From Aerococcus sp. HMSC062A02 (lineage in GTDB: Bacteria; Bacillota; Bacilli; Lactobacillales; Aerococcaceae): DNA of 62,503 nucleotides. A program made the translations under genes and the position numbers. Under the pieces are notes generated by a model. The model ran no database searches and had not been told where the DNA came from. It worked only from the letters and a program-made list of their open reading frames with translations. How positions within the stretch are numbered: the stretch's first letter is position 1; the number at the start of each line of letters is the position of its first letter. Shown in pieces: positions 55,676 through 62,503 of the stretch. The stretch spans positions 21,957-84,459 of the forward strand of contig NZ_KV797910.1 of the NCBI RefSeq assembly GCF_001809535.1, given 5' to 3'.

Positions 55676-56987
55676 GCATGAGCAAATATTGAATTATATC
55701 CGCGATTTACCAATTGATACGAAGATTTCCGTGCGGCGTATTGCTCGTGATTTGAAGGTATCCGATGGTACCGCCTATCGGGCCATCAAAGAGGCCGAAA
55801 ATCAAAACCTCGTCCGGACTGTCGAACGAGTCGGCACTGTTCGGATTGAACCCTATGATTACGACCAAACCAAGCGCTTGACCATCCGCGAAATTGTCCG
55901 CTTGACGGATTGTACCGTCCATGGGGGCGAACGAGGCCTGGATGGCGAAATTACCAAATTCATTATTGGTGCCATGCAAGAGGAAGCTGTGATGACCTAT
56001 CTGAGACCTGAAGCCCTGATGATTGTCGGGGACCGGGAAGATATCCAACGAGTGGCCCTAGAGCATGGAATGGCTGTTCTGATTACCGGGGGCTTCCAAC
56101 CCTCTCAAGCTAACATCGACCTGGCCAACCAGAAGCAGATCCCTATCATGAGCGTGGCTTTTGACACCTATTCTACAGCGACGGTGATTAATAAGGCCAT
56201 GATTGAGCGGGCCATCCAGCAAGATATTGTCTTAGTTGAAGACATCTTTATTCCTTTTGAGAAGACCTTTTATCTCTTTACCGATAGCCATGTGGTTGAC
56301 TATCGTAAGCTCAATGAGAAAACCCGCCACAGTCGTTTTCCAGTAGTGAATAAGAACTATGAATTGCAGGGGATTGTAACAGCTAAGGACTTGCTCGGCA
56401 AGGAAGACCGGGAAGTTATTGAATCTTGTATGACCGCTGATCCCTTGGTAGCTAAGCTCTCTATGAGTGTGGTCAGTGTGACCCACATGATGGTATGGGA
56501 TGGTCTGGAGCTCCTGCCGGTAGTGGATGACAGCAACCGTCTCCTAGGGATTGTCTCCCGCCAAGATGTCTTGCGAACTCTTGAATACAAGCAACACCAG
56601 GTCAACCGCAATAGTCGCCTGGAGTCTATGCTCGAAGAGAAGTTAGAATGCCTCGATGATAGCCTAGAAAATCCACGCTACCGAATGCTGTCAGATGCCA
56701 CCATGTCTAACCAATTAGGCACCCTATCAACTGGATTGCTCTTAGGAGTCATCCAATTAGTGGTTGAACAATACTTTGCCGATGTCGTCCAAAAAACAGC
56801 CATTATTGAAAGTGTTAATTTTCTTAACTTGCGGTTGGTGCAATTGAATAGTACCTTGGAAATCCACCCCCGTATCTTGACCTTGGGCCGCCGTCATGCC
56901 TATGTTGAGGTCCATGTATACCATGGTCAGCAGCTGATGGCCAAAGCCACTTTAACCATGCAAATTCCCTTGGATATGAAGGAGTAG
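55665..56987 (+). CDS. spxR: SpxR/YtoI-like regulator (HTH, DRTGG, CBS, hotdog domains)
   Basis: A four-domain protein of 440 residues: GntR-like winged helix (1-65), DRTGG domain (about 75-180), a CBS pair (about 200-310) and a C-terminal hotdog/thioesterase-like domain (about 330-435). The same layout occurs in Bacillus YtoI and streptococcal SpxR, which activates pyruvate oxidase. The target here is not known. It opens the spxR-nrnA-cshB run, with 7 and 21 bp gaps. Confidence 0.85.
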   Translation: MTTKHEQILNYIRDLPIDTKISVRRIARDLKVSDGTAYRAIKEAENQNLVRTVERVGTVRIEPYDYDQTKRLTIREIVRLTDCTVHGGERGLDGEITKFIIGAMQEEAVMTYLRPEALMIVGDREDIQRVALEHGMAVLITGGFQPSQANIDLANQKQIPIMSVAFDTYSTATVINKAMIERAIQQDIVLVEDIFIPFEKTFYLFTDSHVVDYRKLNEKTRHSRFPVVNKNYELQGIVTAKDLLGKEDREVIESCMTADPLVAKLSMSVVSVTHMMVWDGLELLPVVDDSNRLLGIVSRQDVLRTLEYKQHQVNRNSRLESMLEEKLECLDDSLENPRYRMLSDATMSNQLGTLSTGLLLGVIQLVVEQYFADVVQKTAIIESVNFLNLRLVQLNSTLEIHPRILTLGRRHAYVEVHVYHGQQLMAKATLTMQIPLDMKE

Positions 56988-56994
56988 ATTCTTT

Positions 56995-57954
56995 ATGGAA
57001 GATATTTTACAAGCTATTGAAGCCTATGACACGATAATTATTCACCGCCACCAGCGGCCAGATCCTGATGCTTTAGGCTCCCAGCTCGGCTTAAAGGCAG
57101 TGCTGGAAGCGACTTATCCTGAAAAAAAAATATATGCAGTTGGGCAAACGGAGCCTTCCTTAGCCCAGTTTGGGGCCATGGACCAGGTAGATGGTGAGAC
57201 CTTTAATCAGGCCCTAGTGATTGTTAACGACACAGCCAATACGGCTCGCATCGATGATGACCGCTATAGCTCGGGCGAACGCTTGGTCAAAGTTGACCAC
57301 CATCCCGATAATGAAGCTTATGGAGATCTTTCTTATGTGGATACCACAGCGAGCTCTTGTTCAGAAATTTGGGCGCGGACGGTCTTAGACCCGCAAAATG
57401 CCTTAAAAATGACGGATCAAGCTGCTCAGAATTTTTTCTTAGGGATCGTAGGAGATACCGGACGTTTCCTCTTCGACAATACAAGTCCAGAAACCTTAGC
57501 TATAGCAGGTAAACTTTTGGCCTTTGACTTCCCGGCTAGTCAATTGATGCAGGCCTCCATGGAGATAACGCCTGGCCAAGCCCGGCTCCAAGCCTATGTC
57601 CTCGACCATACACAAAGAAGTCAAGATGGTCTCGTTGCTAGTGTCAGCCTGAGCCAAGCAAGCCTTAGTGAACTTGGTTTATCTGAAGCGGAGAGCCACA
57701 GCATTGTGCAAATGCCTGGTCAAATCAAAGGTGTCCTGGCCTGGGTCATTTTCGTCGAACAAGCTGATGGCACTTACCGCTGCCGGATTCGCTCGAAGGG
57801 TCCGACCATTAATACAGTGGCCCAGGCTTTCGATGGTGGCGGCCATCCAAAAGCTAGTGGGGCGAGCATCCCTTCAGCTGCAGACCAGGTCAAGGTCCTC
57901 CAAGCCCTCCATGATGCTGCCCAGACTTACCAGGACCAGCTAGGCCAAGCTTAG
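56995..57954 (+). CDS. nrnA: DHH-family oligoribonuclease/pAp phosphatase NrnA
   Basis: Degrades 2-5 nt RNA fragments and 3'-phosphoadenosine-5'-phosphate. 319 residues. Metal motifs: HRHQRPDPDALGS, VNDTAN, the DHH motif VDHHPDN, and the C-terminal DHHA1 signature GGGHPKASG. Normal length. Position next to an SpxR/YtoI-like gene is as in Bacillus. Confidence 0.92.
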   Translation: MEDILQAIEAYDTIIIHRHQRPDPDALGSQLGLKAVLEATYPEKKIYAVGQTEPSLAQFGAMDQVDGETFNQALVIVNDTANTARIDDDRYSSGERLVKVDHHPDNEAYGDLSYVDTTASSCSEIWARTVLDPQNALKMTDQAAQNFFLGIVGDTGRFLFDNTSPETLAIAGKLLAFDFPASQLMQASMEITPGQARLQAYVLDHTQRSQDGLVASVSLSQASLSELGLSEAESHSIVQMPGQIKGVLAWVIFVEQADGTYRCRIRSKGPTINTVAQAFDGGGHPKASGASIPSAADQVKVLQALHDAAQTYQDQLGQA

Positions 57955-57975
57955 CCCGTGTGAAAGGAGTCCATA

Positions 57976-59328
57976 ATGACATTTTCAGACTATAATTTTG
58001 CGACTTATATTGAAGAAGCCATCCAAGACTTAGGCTTCCATGAAGCTACCCCGATTCAAGAAGAGGTCATCCCCTTGATCCAAGCAGACAAGAGCTTGGT
58101 GGCACAGAGCCAGACGGGATCGGGAAAGTCCCATGCCTTCCTACTGCCTCTTTTTGATAAGCTTGAAGACCGGGACCGGACCCAGTTAGTGATTACGGCG
58201 CCGTCTCGCGAATTAGGCGAGCAGCTTTATAAGAATGCCAGTCAAATCAGCCAATTTGCCCCCTTTGATTTGCGGATAGAGCGGGCTTTCGGGGGGACAG
58301 ATACTAAGCGCCAGGCTGAACGCCTGACCCACCGCGCCCCCCATGTGATTGTAGGGACGCCCGGAAGAATCTTAGACTTGGTCCAACAGCAATTAGTCAA
58401 CCTCCATCATTGCCAGCACTTTGTTGTAGATGAAGCGGATATGACCCTGGATATGGGCTTTCTAGAAACCGTTGATCAGATTGCCAGCCGGATGCCTGAA
58501 GACTTGCATATGTATGTCTTTTCAGCCACTATTCCAGAGAAACTCCATCCTTTTCTTAGAAAGTATATGGCTGCTCCGGAATGGGTGACAATCGAGAATG
58601 AACGCTTGATCTCACCGACCATCCGTAATATCCTCTTGCCTGTGCGTGGACGCCAGCGGGAAGACTTGCTCTATGAAGCGCTCACCGTGGGCCAACCTTA
58701 TCTGGCCCTAGTCTTTGCGAATACCATTGACAAAGTTGACCAGGTCTATGAGGACTTGCGCCAACGTGGGCTGTTGGTGGCTAAGATCCACGGCGATATG
58801 TCTGCCCGCGACCGCCGCCGTGTCATGCGGCAAATCCAGCAATTAGACTTCCAATACGTGGTAGCTACGGACTTAGCTGCTCGGGGGATTGATATCGATG
58901 GCGTTTCCCATGTTATTAATTATGAAATCCCTCATGAATTGGAATTCTTCATCCACCGGGTAGGGCGGACCGGCCGGCAAGGCTTGCCTGGCACCGCAAT
59001 CACCTTCTACGAACCCGACCAGCAGCCCGCAGTTGAATGGTTGGAAAAGAAGGGCATCCAATTTGAAGTGATGGACTTGAAGAACGGCGAGTGGCGAGAT
59101 GTTAGTCACCATGACCAAAGACGCCAGCGCAAGGCCCAGCACCAAGAAGAAACGGACCATACAGTGAAGGGCATGATTGCCAAAAATAAAAGAAAGAAAG
59201 TTAAACCCGGTTATAAGAAGAAGTTGGACCGGCAAATTAAGAAGCATAAGTCTACTAAGGCTAGGGAGAAGCGCCGCCAACAACTTCGGGCCCAACGCAA
59301 GGCCAATAAGGACCGTAACTCTTTTTAA
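57976..59328 (+). CDS. cshB: DEAD-box RNA helicase CshB-like
   Basis: An RNA helicase of 450 residues. Q motif (ATPIQEEVIPLI), Walker A AQSQTGSGKS, DEAD in VVDEADMTLDMGF, SAT in FSATIP and HRVGRTGRQG are all present. The last 70 residues are rich in Lys and Arg, a likely RNA-binding tail, as in CshB. It is implicated in cold-stress RNA handling and ribosome assembly. Confidence 0.92.
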   Translation: MTFSDYNFATYIEEAIQDLGFHEATPIQEEVIPLIQADKSLVAQSQTGSGKSHAFLLPLFDKLEDRDRTQLVITAPSRELGEQLYKNASQISQFAPFDLRIERAFGGTDTKRQAERLTHRAPHVIVGTPGRILDLVQQQLVNLHHCQHFVVDEADMTLDMGFLETVDQIASRMPEDLHMYVFSATIPEKLHPFLRKYMAAPEWVTIENERLISPTIRNILLPVRGRQREDLLYEALTVGQPYLALVFANTIDKVDQVYEDLRQRGLLVAKIHGDMSARDRRRVMRQIQQLDFQYVVATDLAARGIDIDGVSHVINYEIPHELEFFIHRVGRTGRQGLPGTAITFYEPDQQPAVEWLEKKGIQFEVMDLKNGEWRDVSHHDQRRQRKAQHQEETDHTVKGMIAKNKRKKVKPGYKKKLDRQIKKHKSTKAREKRRQQLRAQRKANKDRNSF

Positions 59329-59338
59329 TCGACTTCAT

Positions 59339-59374
59339 AAAAACGCCCTTCAGCTTATACTGAAAGGCGTTTTT
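59339..59374. terminator. Bidirectional terminator after cshB
   Basis: AAAAACGCC and TTCAG pair with CTGAA and GGCGTTTTT. Confidence 0.85.
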
Positions 59375-59396
59375 AATATGTAAATATACAGCTTGC

Positions 59397-60025
59397 TTAG
59401 CCAGCTAGGAAGACATGCATAATGATCGCAAAGATGGCCATGAATAAGCCGACAAGAAGGGAGAAGATAATGCACCACTTATAAATTAAGCCTGTTTCAT
59501 CTTCGGCTTTAGCTGTCGAGGCACCAGCGGATTGGCTAGCCACCAGTTGGTTGATACTGAGCTGGGGCATGGTTTGGACAATCGATTGATGGATCAGGAT
59601 AAAGAGAATATTCCCTGAAGTCGTTGAAGAGGTCATAAAGGAGGAGAAAATTCCGATCAAGGGTGCGATGGCTGCATAGACCAAGGAGGTTGACCTAAAG
59701 CAATTGCCGTATTTTATCCCCAGTTAACCAGGAGTTTAGAAATCATGAGGAAAGCAACCGTTGAAATACTTGGTGTTAGGGAATCCTCCCAGACAGCCCG
59801 ATTAATCGAAGCGCCTAAGTTAGTGTCGGACTCATAGCTTTCTTTAGAGTGGAAGTATAAGTAAGCAAAGAGGCCGGCTACTATCGTAATACCAAGCATG
59901 ATGATCGATAGACTGATTAGTAAATAGAATGGCGCAAAGGCTTGGTTTAAAGACAAGTTGCCCCTATTCTCTTGGTCACTAACACCTCCATCGAACTCAT
60001 CTTGCATGATTGTGGGGCACAGCAA
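59397..60025 (-). pseudogene. lctP: L-lactate permease remnant
   Basis: Two minus-strand frames together spell the C-terminal third of a LctP-type permease. The upstream frame reads NQAFAPFYLLISLSIIMLG and VAFLMISKLLVNWG, then a TAA. After it, in the same frame, NTAIALGQ continues the permease sequence. The downstream frame, IAPLIGIFSSFMTSSTTSGNI to the C-terminus, needs a frameshift. So there is at least one nonsense and one frameshift change, and the N-terminal half (about 300 residues) is missing. Confidence 0.8.
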
Positions 60026-60052
60026 AGTCTAGCAGTTTGCTAGCTTAAAATA

Positions 60053-60097
60053 AAAATCCTAAAGGCGCTCTAGAAGGAGCTAGCCTTTAGGATTTTT
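60053..60097. terminator. Bidirectional terminator between the permease remnant and the DUF1189 gene
   Basis: AAAAATCCTAAAGGC/GCCTTTAGGATTTTT stem with internal CTC/GAG. Confidence 0.85.
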
Positions 60098-60098
60098 C

Positions 60099-60947
60099 TT
60101 ATTTATTCTTATCGTCAAAATATTTTTCAATTTCTTTAATTTTTTCTTTGAGCTCATCTTCACTTAGTTTTACCACATGGGTTCTCAGAGTCATAATCCA
60201 GAAACGGAAGAGGGCTAGGAGAATGATGAGCTCCGATTGGAAAGGAATCATCAGGCCCAAAATATTAAGCAAGCTGAAGACTAGCAGGGGCTGGGTCATA
60301 CTGAAGAGTCCGAGGTTAAATCGGTCAGCAAAGTTTAAATGGAGGGTCGTTCCTAATTTAAGGATCTGTGCGATCAGACTGATCATTAGGGCTAGGAAAG
60401 CGACATAGAAGAATGAAGAAATATATAAGCTGGCAAATAAGAGAACCATGGTGAGACCAGTAATCTGGGTCAGTTGGCGGATGATCGCTTGGCTATTGGC
60501 TTGGTTTAAGTCCTGGCCCTGTCCAGCAAGGTCCTGGTAGGAAAGCTGGTAGTTTTGGTTGAGGGCAGCAATCGTGACTTGATCTTTTTGGGCATGAATA
60601 ACCAGTTTGGGTTTCTTCTCAATATTTTGCATCTCTTGGTCAGAAATCTGGTTTTTAGGGTCGAAGGCGAAGGTGATGAGGTCTGTCTTATTCACGAAAC
60701 CTTCTGATTCGGACTGAGTAATCTGTCCTTCCTTCATCTCAAAAGCAGGGATAGACTGGGCCACTTGCTCGCCATTATCTTCGATCAGTTCAAGAACGGG
60801 GAAAATATTAGCAAAGAGGGCCGCTGCGCTGACCAGGGTCAGGAGGGCTAAGTAGGCGATTTTCTTGCCTAGTTTCATGGTTAGAGCTGGGATGGTACGC
60901 TCGATTTTAAAGATACTATAGATAAATAATTTCCAAGTTGCTATCAT
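60099..60947 (-). CDS. DUF1189 family membrane protein
   Basis: A protein of 282 residues. An N-terminal helix (about 28-48) is followed by an external domain with a VNKTDLITFAFDP-like stretch, then four membrane helices in the C-terminal half and a charged cytoplasmic tail ending KEIEKYFDDKNK. This layout is that of DUF1189 proteins, common in Lactobacillales and related to maltodextrin-utilisation protein YvdJ. Function unknown. It is monocistronic. Confidence 0.8.
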   Translation of the reverse strand: MIATWKLFIYSIFKIERTIPALTMKLGKKIAYLALLTLVSAAALFANIFPVLELIEDNGEQVAQSIPAFEMKEGQITQSESEGFVNKTDLITFAFDPKNQISDQEMQNIEKKPKLVIHAQKDQVTIAALNQNYQLSYQDLAGQGQDLNQANSQAIIRQLTQITGLTMVLLFASLYISSFFYVAFLALMISLIAQILKLGTTLHLNFADRFNLGLFSMTQPLLVFSLLNILGLMIPFQSELIILLALFRFWIMTLRTHVVKLSEDELKEKIKEIEKYFDDKNK

Positions 60948-61118
60948 AGGATGCCTCTTTCTAGCTTCTGTACTTCTTATTTAGTATAGCAAAATCCAAG
61001 CAAGGCTGGCAAAAAACTTCCAGGCTTAAGCGAAATTTAAAAGGCTTGAGCGGATGTTTTGAATCTTGAGCTAAGACTTGTTACACTCTAAGTAGAATAA
61101 AAAAGGAGGAAGTTAAAT

Positions 61119-61727
61119 ATGCCATTTGAGTTACCAGAATTACCTTATGCTTATGATGCTTTAGAACCTTACATTGATGAAGAAACAATGAAATTGCACC
61201 ATGACAAACACCACAACACTTATGTGACCAATGCCAATAAAGCTTTGGAAGGTCATGATGAATTTGCGAACAAGTCTGCTAAAGAAATTTTAGCCAATAT
61301 CGACCAAGTGCCAGAAGATATTCGTCAAGCAGTCATCAATAATGTAGGTGGCCACGACAACCATAGCGAGTTTTGGAAGATGCTGGCTCCTAATGCTGGT
61401 GGCGAAGCAACAGGCGAAATTAAAGAAGCTATTGATAAGACTTTTGGTTCTTTCGACAAGTTTAAGGAAGAATTTGCCAGTGCAGCAAGCGGTCGCTTTG
61501 GTTCAGGTTGGGCTTGGCTCGTTGTTGAAAACGGTGAATTGAAGATCGTTTCAACCCCTAACCAAGATTCACCTGTTATGGATGGTCAAGCGCCTGTTTT
61601 AGGCTTGGATGTTTGGGAACATGCTTACTATCTCAAGTACCGCAATGTTCGCGCTGATTACATCGATGCTTTCTGGCATCTTGTGAACTGGGACTACGTT
61701 AACGAATTATACGCAGCTGCTAAATAG
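61119..61727 (+). CDS. sodA: Superoxide dismutase (Mn/Fe family, Mn-like)
   Basis: Dismutates superoxide, 202 residues. Metal ligands are His27 (LHHDKHH), His82 ([10 protein letters not shown]), Asp164 and His168 (LDVWEHAYY). GG before the second ligand and the NQD segment (148-150) favour manganese. RBS AAAAGGAGG. Codon use is biased, as for abundant proteins. No PerR-like box was seen upstream. Confidence 0.95.
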   Translation: MPFELPELPYAYDALEPYIDEETMKLHHDKHHNTYVTNANKALEGHDEFANKSAKEILANIDQVPEDIRQAVINNVGGHDNHSEFWKMLAPNAGGEATGEIKEAIDKTFGSFDKFKEEFASAASGRFGSGWAWLVVENGELKIVSTPNQDSPVMDGQAPVLGLDVWEHAYYLKYRNVRADYIDAFWHLVNWDYVNELYAAAK

Positions 61728-61742
61728 TTCATTCTTTATTGA

Positions 61743-61773
61743 GAAGCTAGGTTTGAGCCTGGCTTCTTTTTTT
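61743..61773 (+). terminator. Terminator after sodA
   Basis: GAAGCTAGG/CCTGGCTTC stem followed by seven T. Confidence 0.85.
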
Positions 61774-61827
61774 GACCCTTTTGTAAGAGAATTTAGTCAG
61801 GTATAATCAATGCAAGGGAGGGATTAG

Positions 61828-62433
61828 ATGTCAAAATGGATGAAATGGGCCAAGGAGCTCCAGGCTCTGGGCCAGGCAGGTTGTTATTATACTGCGAATG
61901 ATTTTGACTTGGAACGATTCGAACGGATCCGAGCCATTTCACAGGAGATGTTTGACCAGCTGACGGATGCCTCAGCAGAAGAGATTGCCATGGTTTTTAG
62001 CGAAGAGGAGGGCTATCAGACGCCTAAGATTGACACCCGGGCGGTGATCTGGCAAGACGATAAGATTCTCTTGGTTAAGGAAAGAAACCAGCAATGGGCC
62101 CTGCCCGGGGGTTGGATGGATATTACGGAGACTTTGGCTTCGAATTGTGAAAAAGAAGCCTGGGAGGAAGCGGGAGCCAAGGTCCATGCTGACCGCCTGC
62201 TCTTTCTTGAAACTAGTCATGCCAATGATACCTTCTTTACGGTGGTGAAGGTATTCGTCGAGTGCCAGCTGGAGAGTGTGGATTTTCAGGCCAATAATGA
62301 AACCTCTGCCTGTGCCTTCTTTGCCCTAGATGACTTGCCGGACTTATCAGTCTACCGCACCTCTCCTGCCCATTTGGCTAAGTGCTATGAGGCTAAAGAC
62401 GCAGGCCAAGACTGGCAGGTTGCATTTGACTAG
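61828..62433 (+). CDS. NUDIX hydrolase with N-terminal Nudix_hydro_N domain
   Basis: A pyrophosphohydrolase of 201 residues. The N-terminal 60 residues form the helical domain (MKWAKELQALGQAGCYYTANDFD) found in a subgroup of Firmicute NUDIX enzymes that includes ADP-ribose or nucleoside diphosphate hydrolases. The Nudix box is Gly95 to Ala116, with KEAWEEAG for the usual REUXEEXG, a conservative Arg to Lys change. The substrate is unknown. Confidence 0.88.
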   Translation: MSKWMKWAKELQALGQAGCYYTANDFDLERFERIRAISQEMFDQLTDASAEEIAMVFSEEEGYQTPKIDTRAVIWQDDKILLVKERNQQWALPGGWMDITETLASNCEKEAWEEAGAKVHADRLLFLETSHANDTFFTVVKVFVECQLESVDFQANNETSACAFFALDDLPDLSVYRTSPAHLAKCYEAKDAGQDWQVAFD

Positions 62434-62472
62434 CTTGGCAAGTTTCCTTTTTCTTTAATTGACAGACAGGAA

Positions 62473-62503
62473 GGAGGCTGGGACAAAAGTTCCGGCCTCC
62501 TTT
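62473..62503 (+). repeat. Terminal part of a MITE-like element or terminator (E5), cut by the window edge
   Basis: GGAGGCTGGGACAAAAGTTC followed by CGGCCTCC matches the left end of E3 over about 20 bases and forms a hairpin. Whether a full element follows cannot be seen. Confidence 0.5.

Noticed and set aside
58873-59295. Minus-strand frame of 140 codons over cshB
   Set aside because: Antisense to helicase motifs and the basic tail; no initiation signals.

Overview
The window reads as a chromosomal, mostly housekeeping segment of a low- to mid-GC Gram-positive coccus of the Lactobacillales. An Aerococcus-like member of the Aerococcaceae fits best, but this is an inference from gene content and codon use; no database was searched. 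Pointers are a streptococcal-type (L-lysine-adding) MurE, a T-box leader, Spx/MecA/SpxH, CtsR-type and cre-type operators, and PTS sugar uptake. No phage, plasmid, intact insertion sequence, CRISPR array, rRNA or tRNA gene was seen. Nearly all DNA is coding, in short operons closed by clear hairpin-T terminators.

Layout. 0-11 kb: a TVP38/VTT membrane protein, an alkyltransferase-HIRAN fusion, an SDR oxidoreductase, an ECF S component (minus strand), an FAD protein with a sugar O-acetyltransferase, a small Fe-S assembly factor, a YdcF-like protein, BrnQ, an LCP cell-wall ligase and a DUF975 protein. 11-15.5 kb: the metNIQ methionine transporter behind a long structured leader, then an acetyltransferase and lipoate ligase. 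16-27 kb: the stress/competence block mecA, spx, trpS, coiA, pepF, spxH, a CYTH protein, NAD kinase, a pseudouridine synthase and mgtE, in an order close to that of Bacillus. 27-33 kb: a methionine T-box with metA, then the PPDK module (ppdK, ccpN, PPDK regulatory protein).

33-45.5 kb: prfC, clpE behind three CtsR boxes, a solitary ptsH, a YkuJ-like gene, murE-hom-thrB, divergent nagB and nagA, and a membrane-anchored hydrolase. 45.7-51.2 kb: fruR-fruK-fruA with ptsI at its end. 51.5-59.3 kb: tgt, yajC, comN-like, an MntR-like regulator, and dinB-spxR-nrnA-cshB. 59.4-62.5 kb: a lactate-permease pseudogene, a DUF1189 protein, sodA and a NUDIX hydrolase.

How the parts connect. Spx, its proteolysis adaptor SpxH, MecA and ClpE form a proteolysis and redox-stress network. 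PPDK, its bifunctional regulator and CcpN form a phosphoenolpyruvate-pyruvate switch whose promoter carries candidate CcpN and CcpA sites. HPr and Enzyme I, normally one operon, lie about 12 kb apart, with Enzyme I placed in the fructose operon.

The most unusual material is non-coding. A dispersed MITE-like element with 19-bp class terminal inverted repeats sits immediately behind several genes, and in one case supplies a gene's stop codon. A second, RNA-like repeat occurs at the left edge and beside mecA. Several operators with clear geometry are also visible: a 10-bp-phased triple repeat at fruR, triple CtsR boxes at clpE and a PerR-like box at spx. No wholly new multi-gene system was found.
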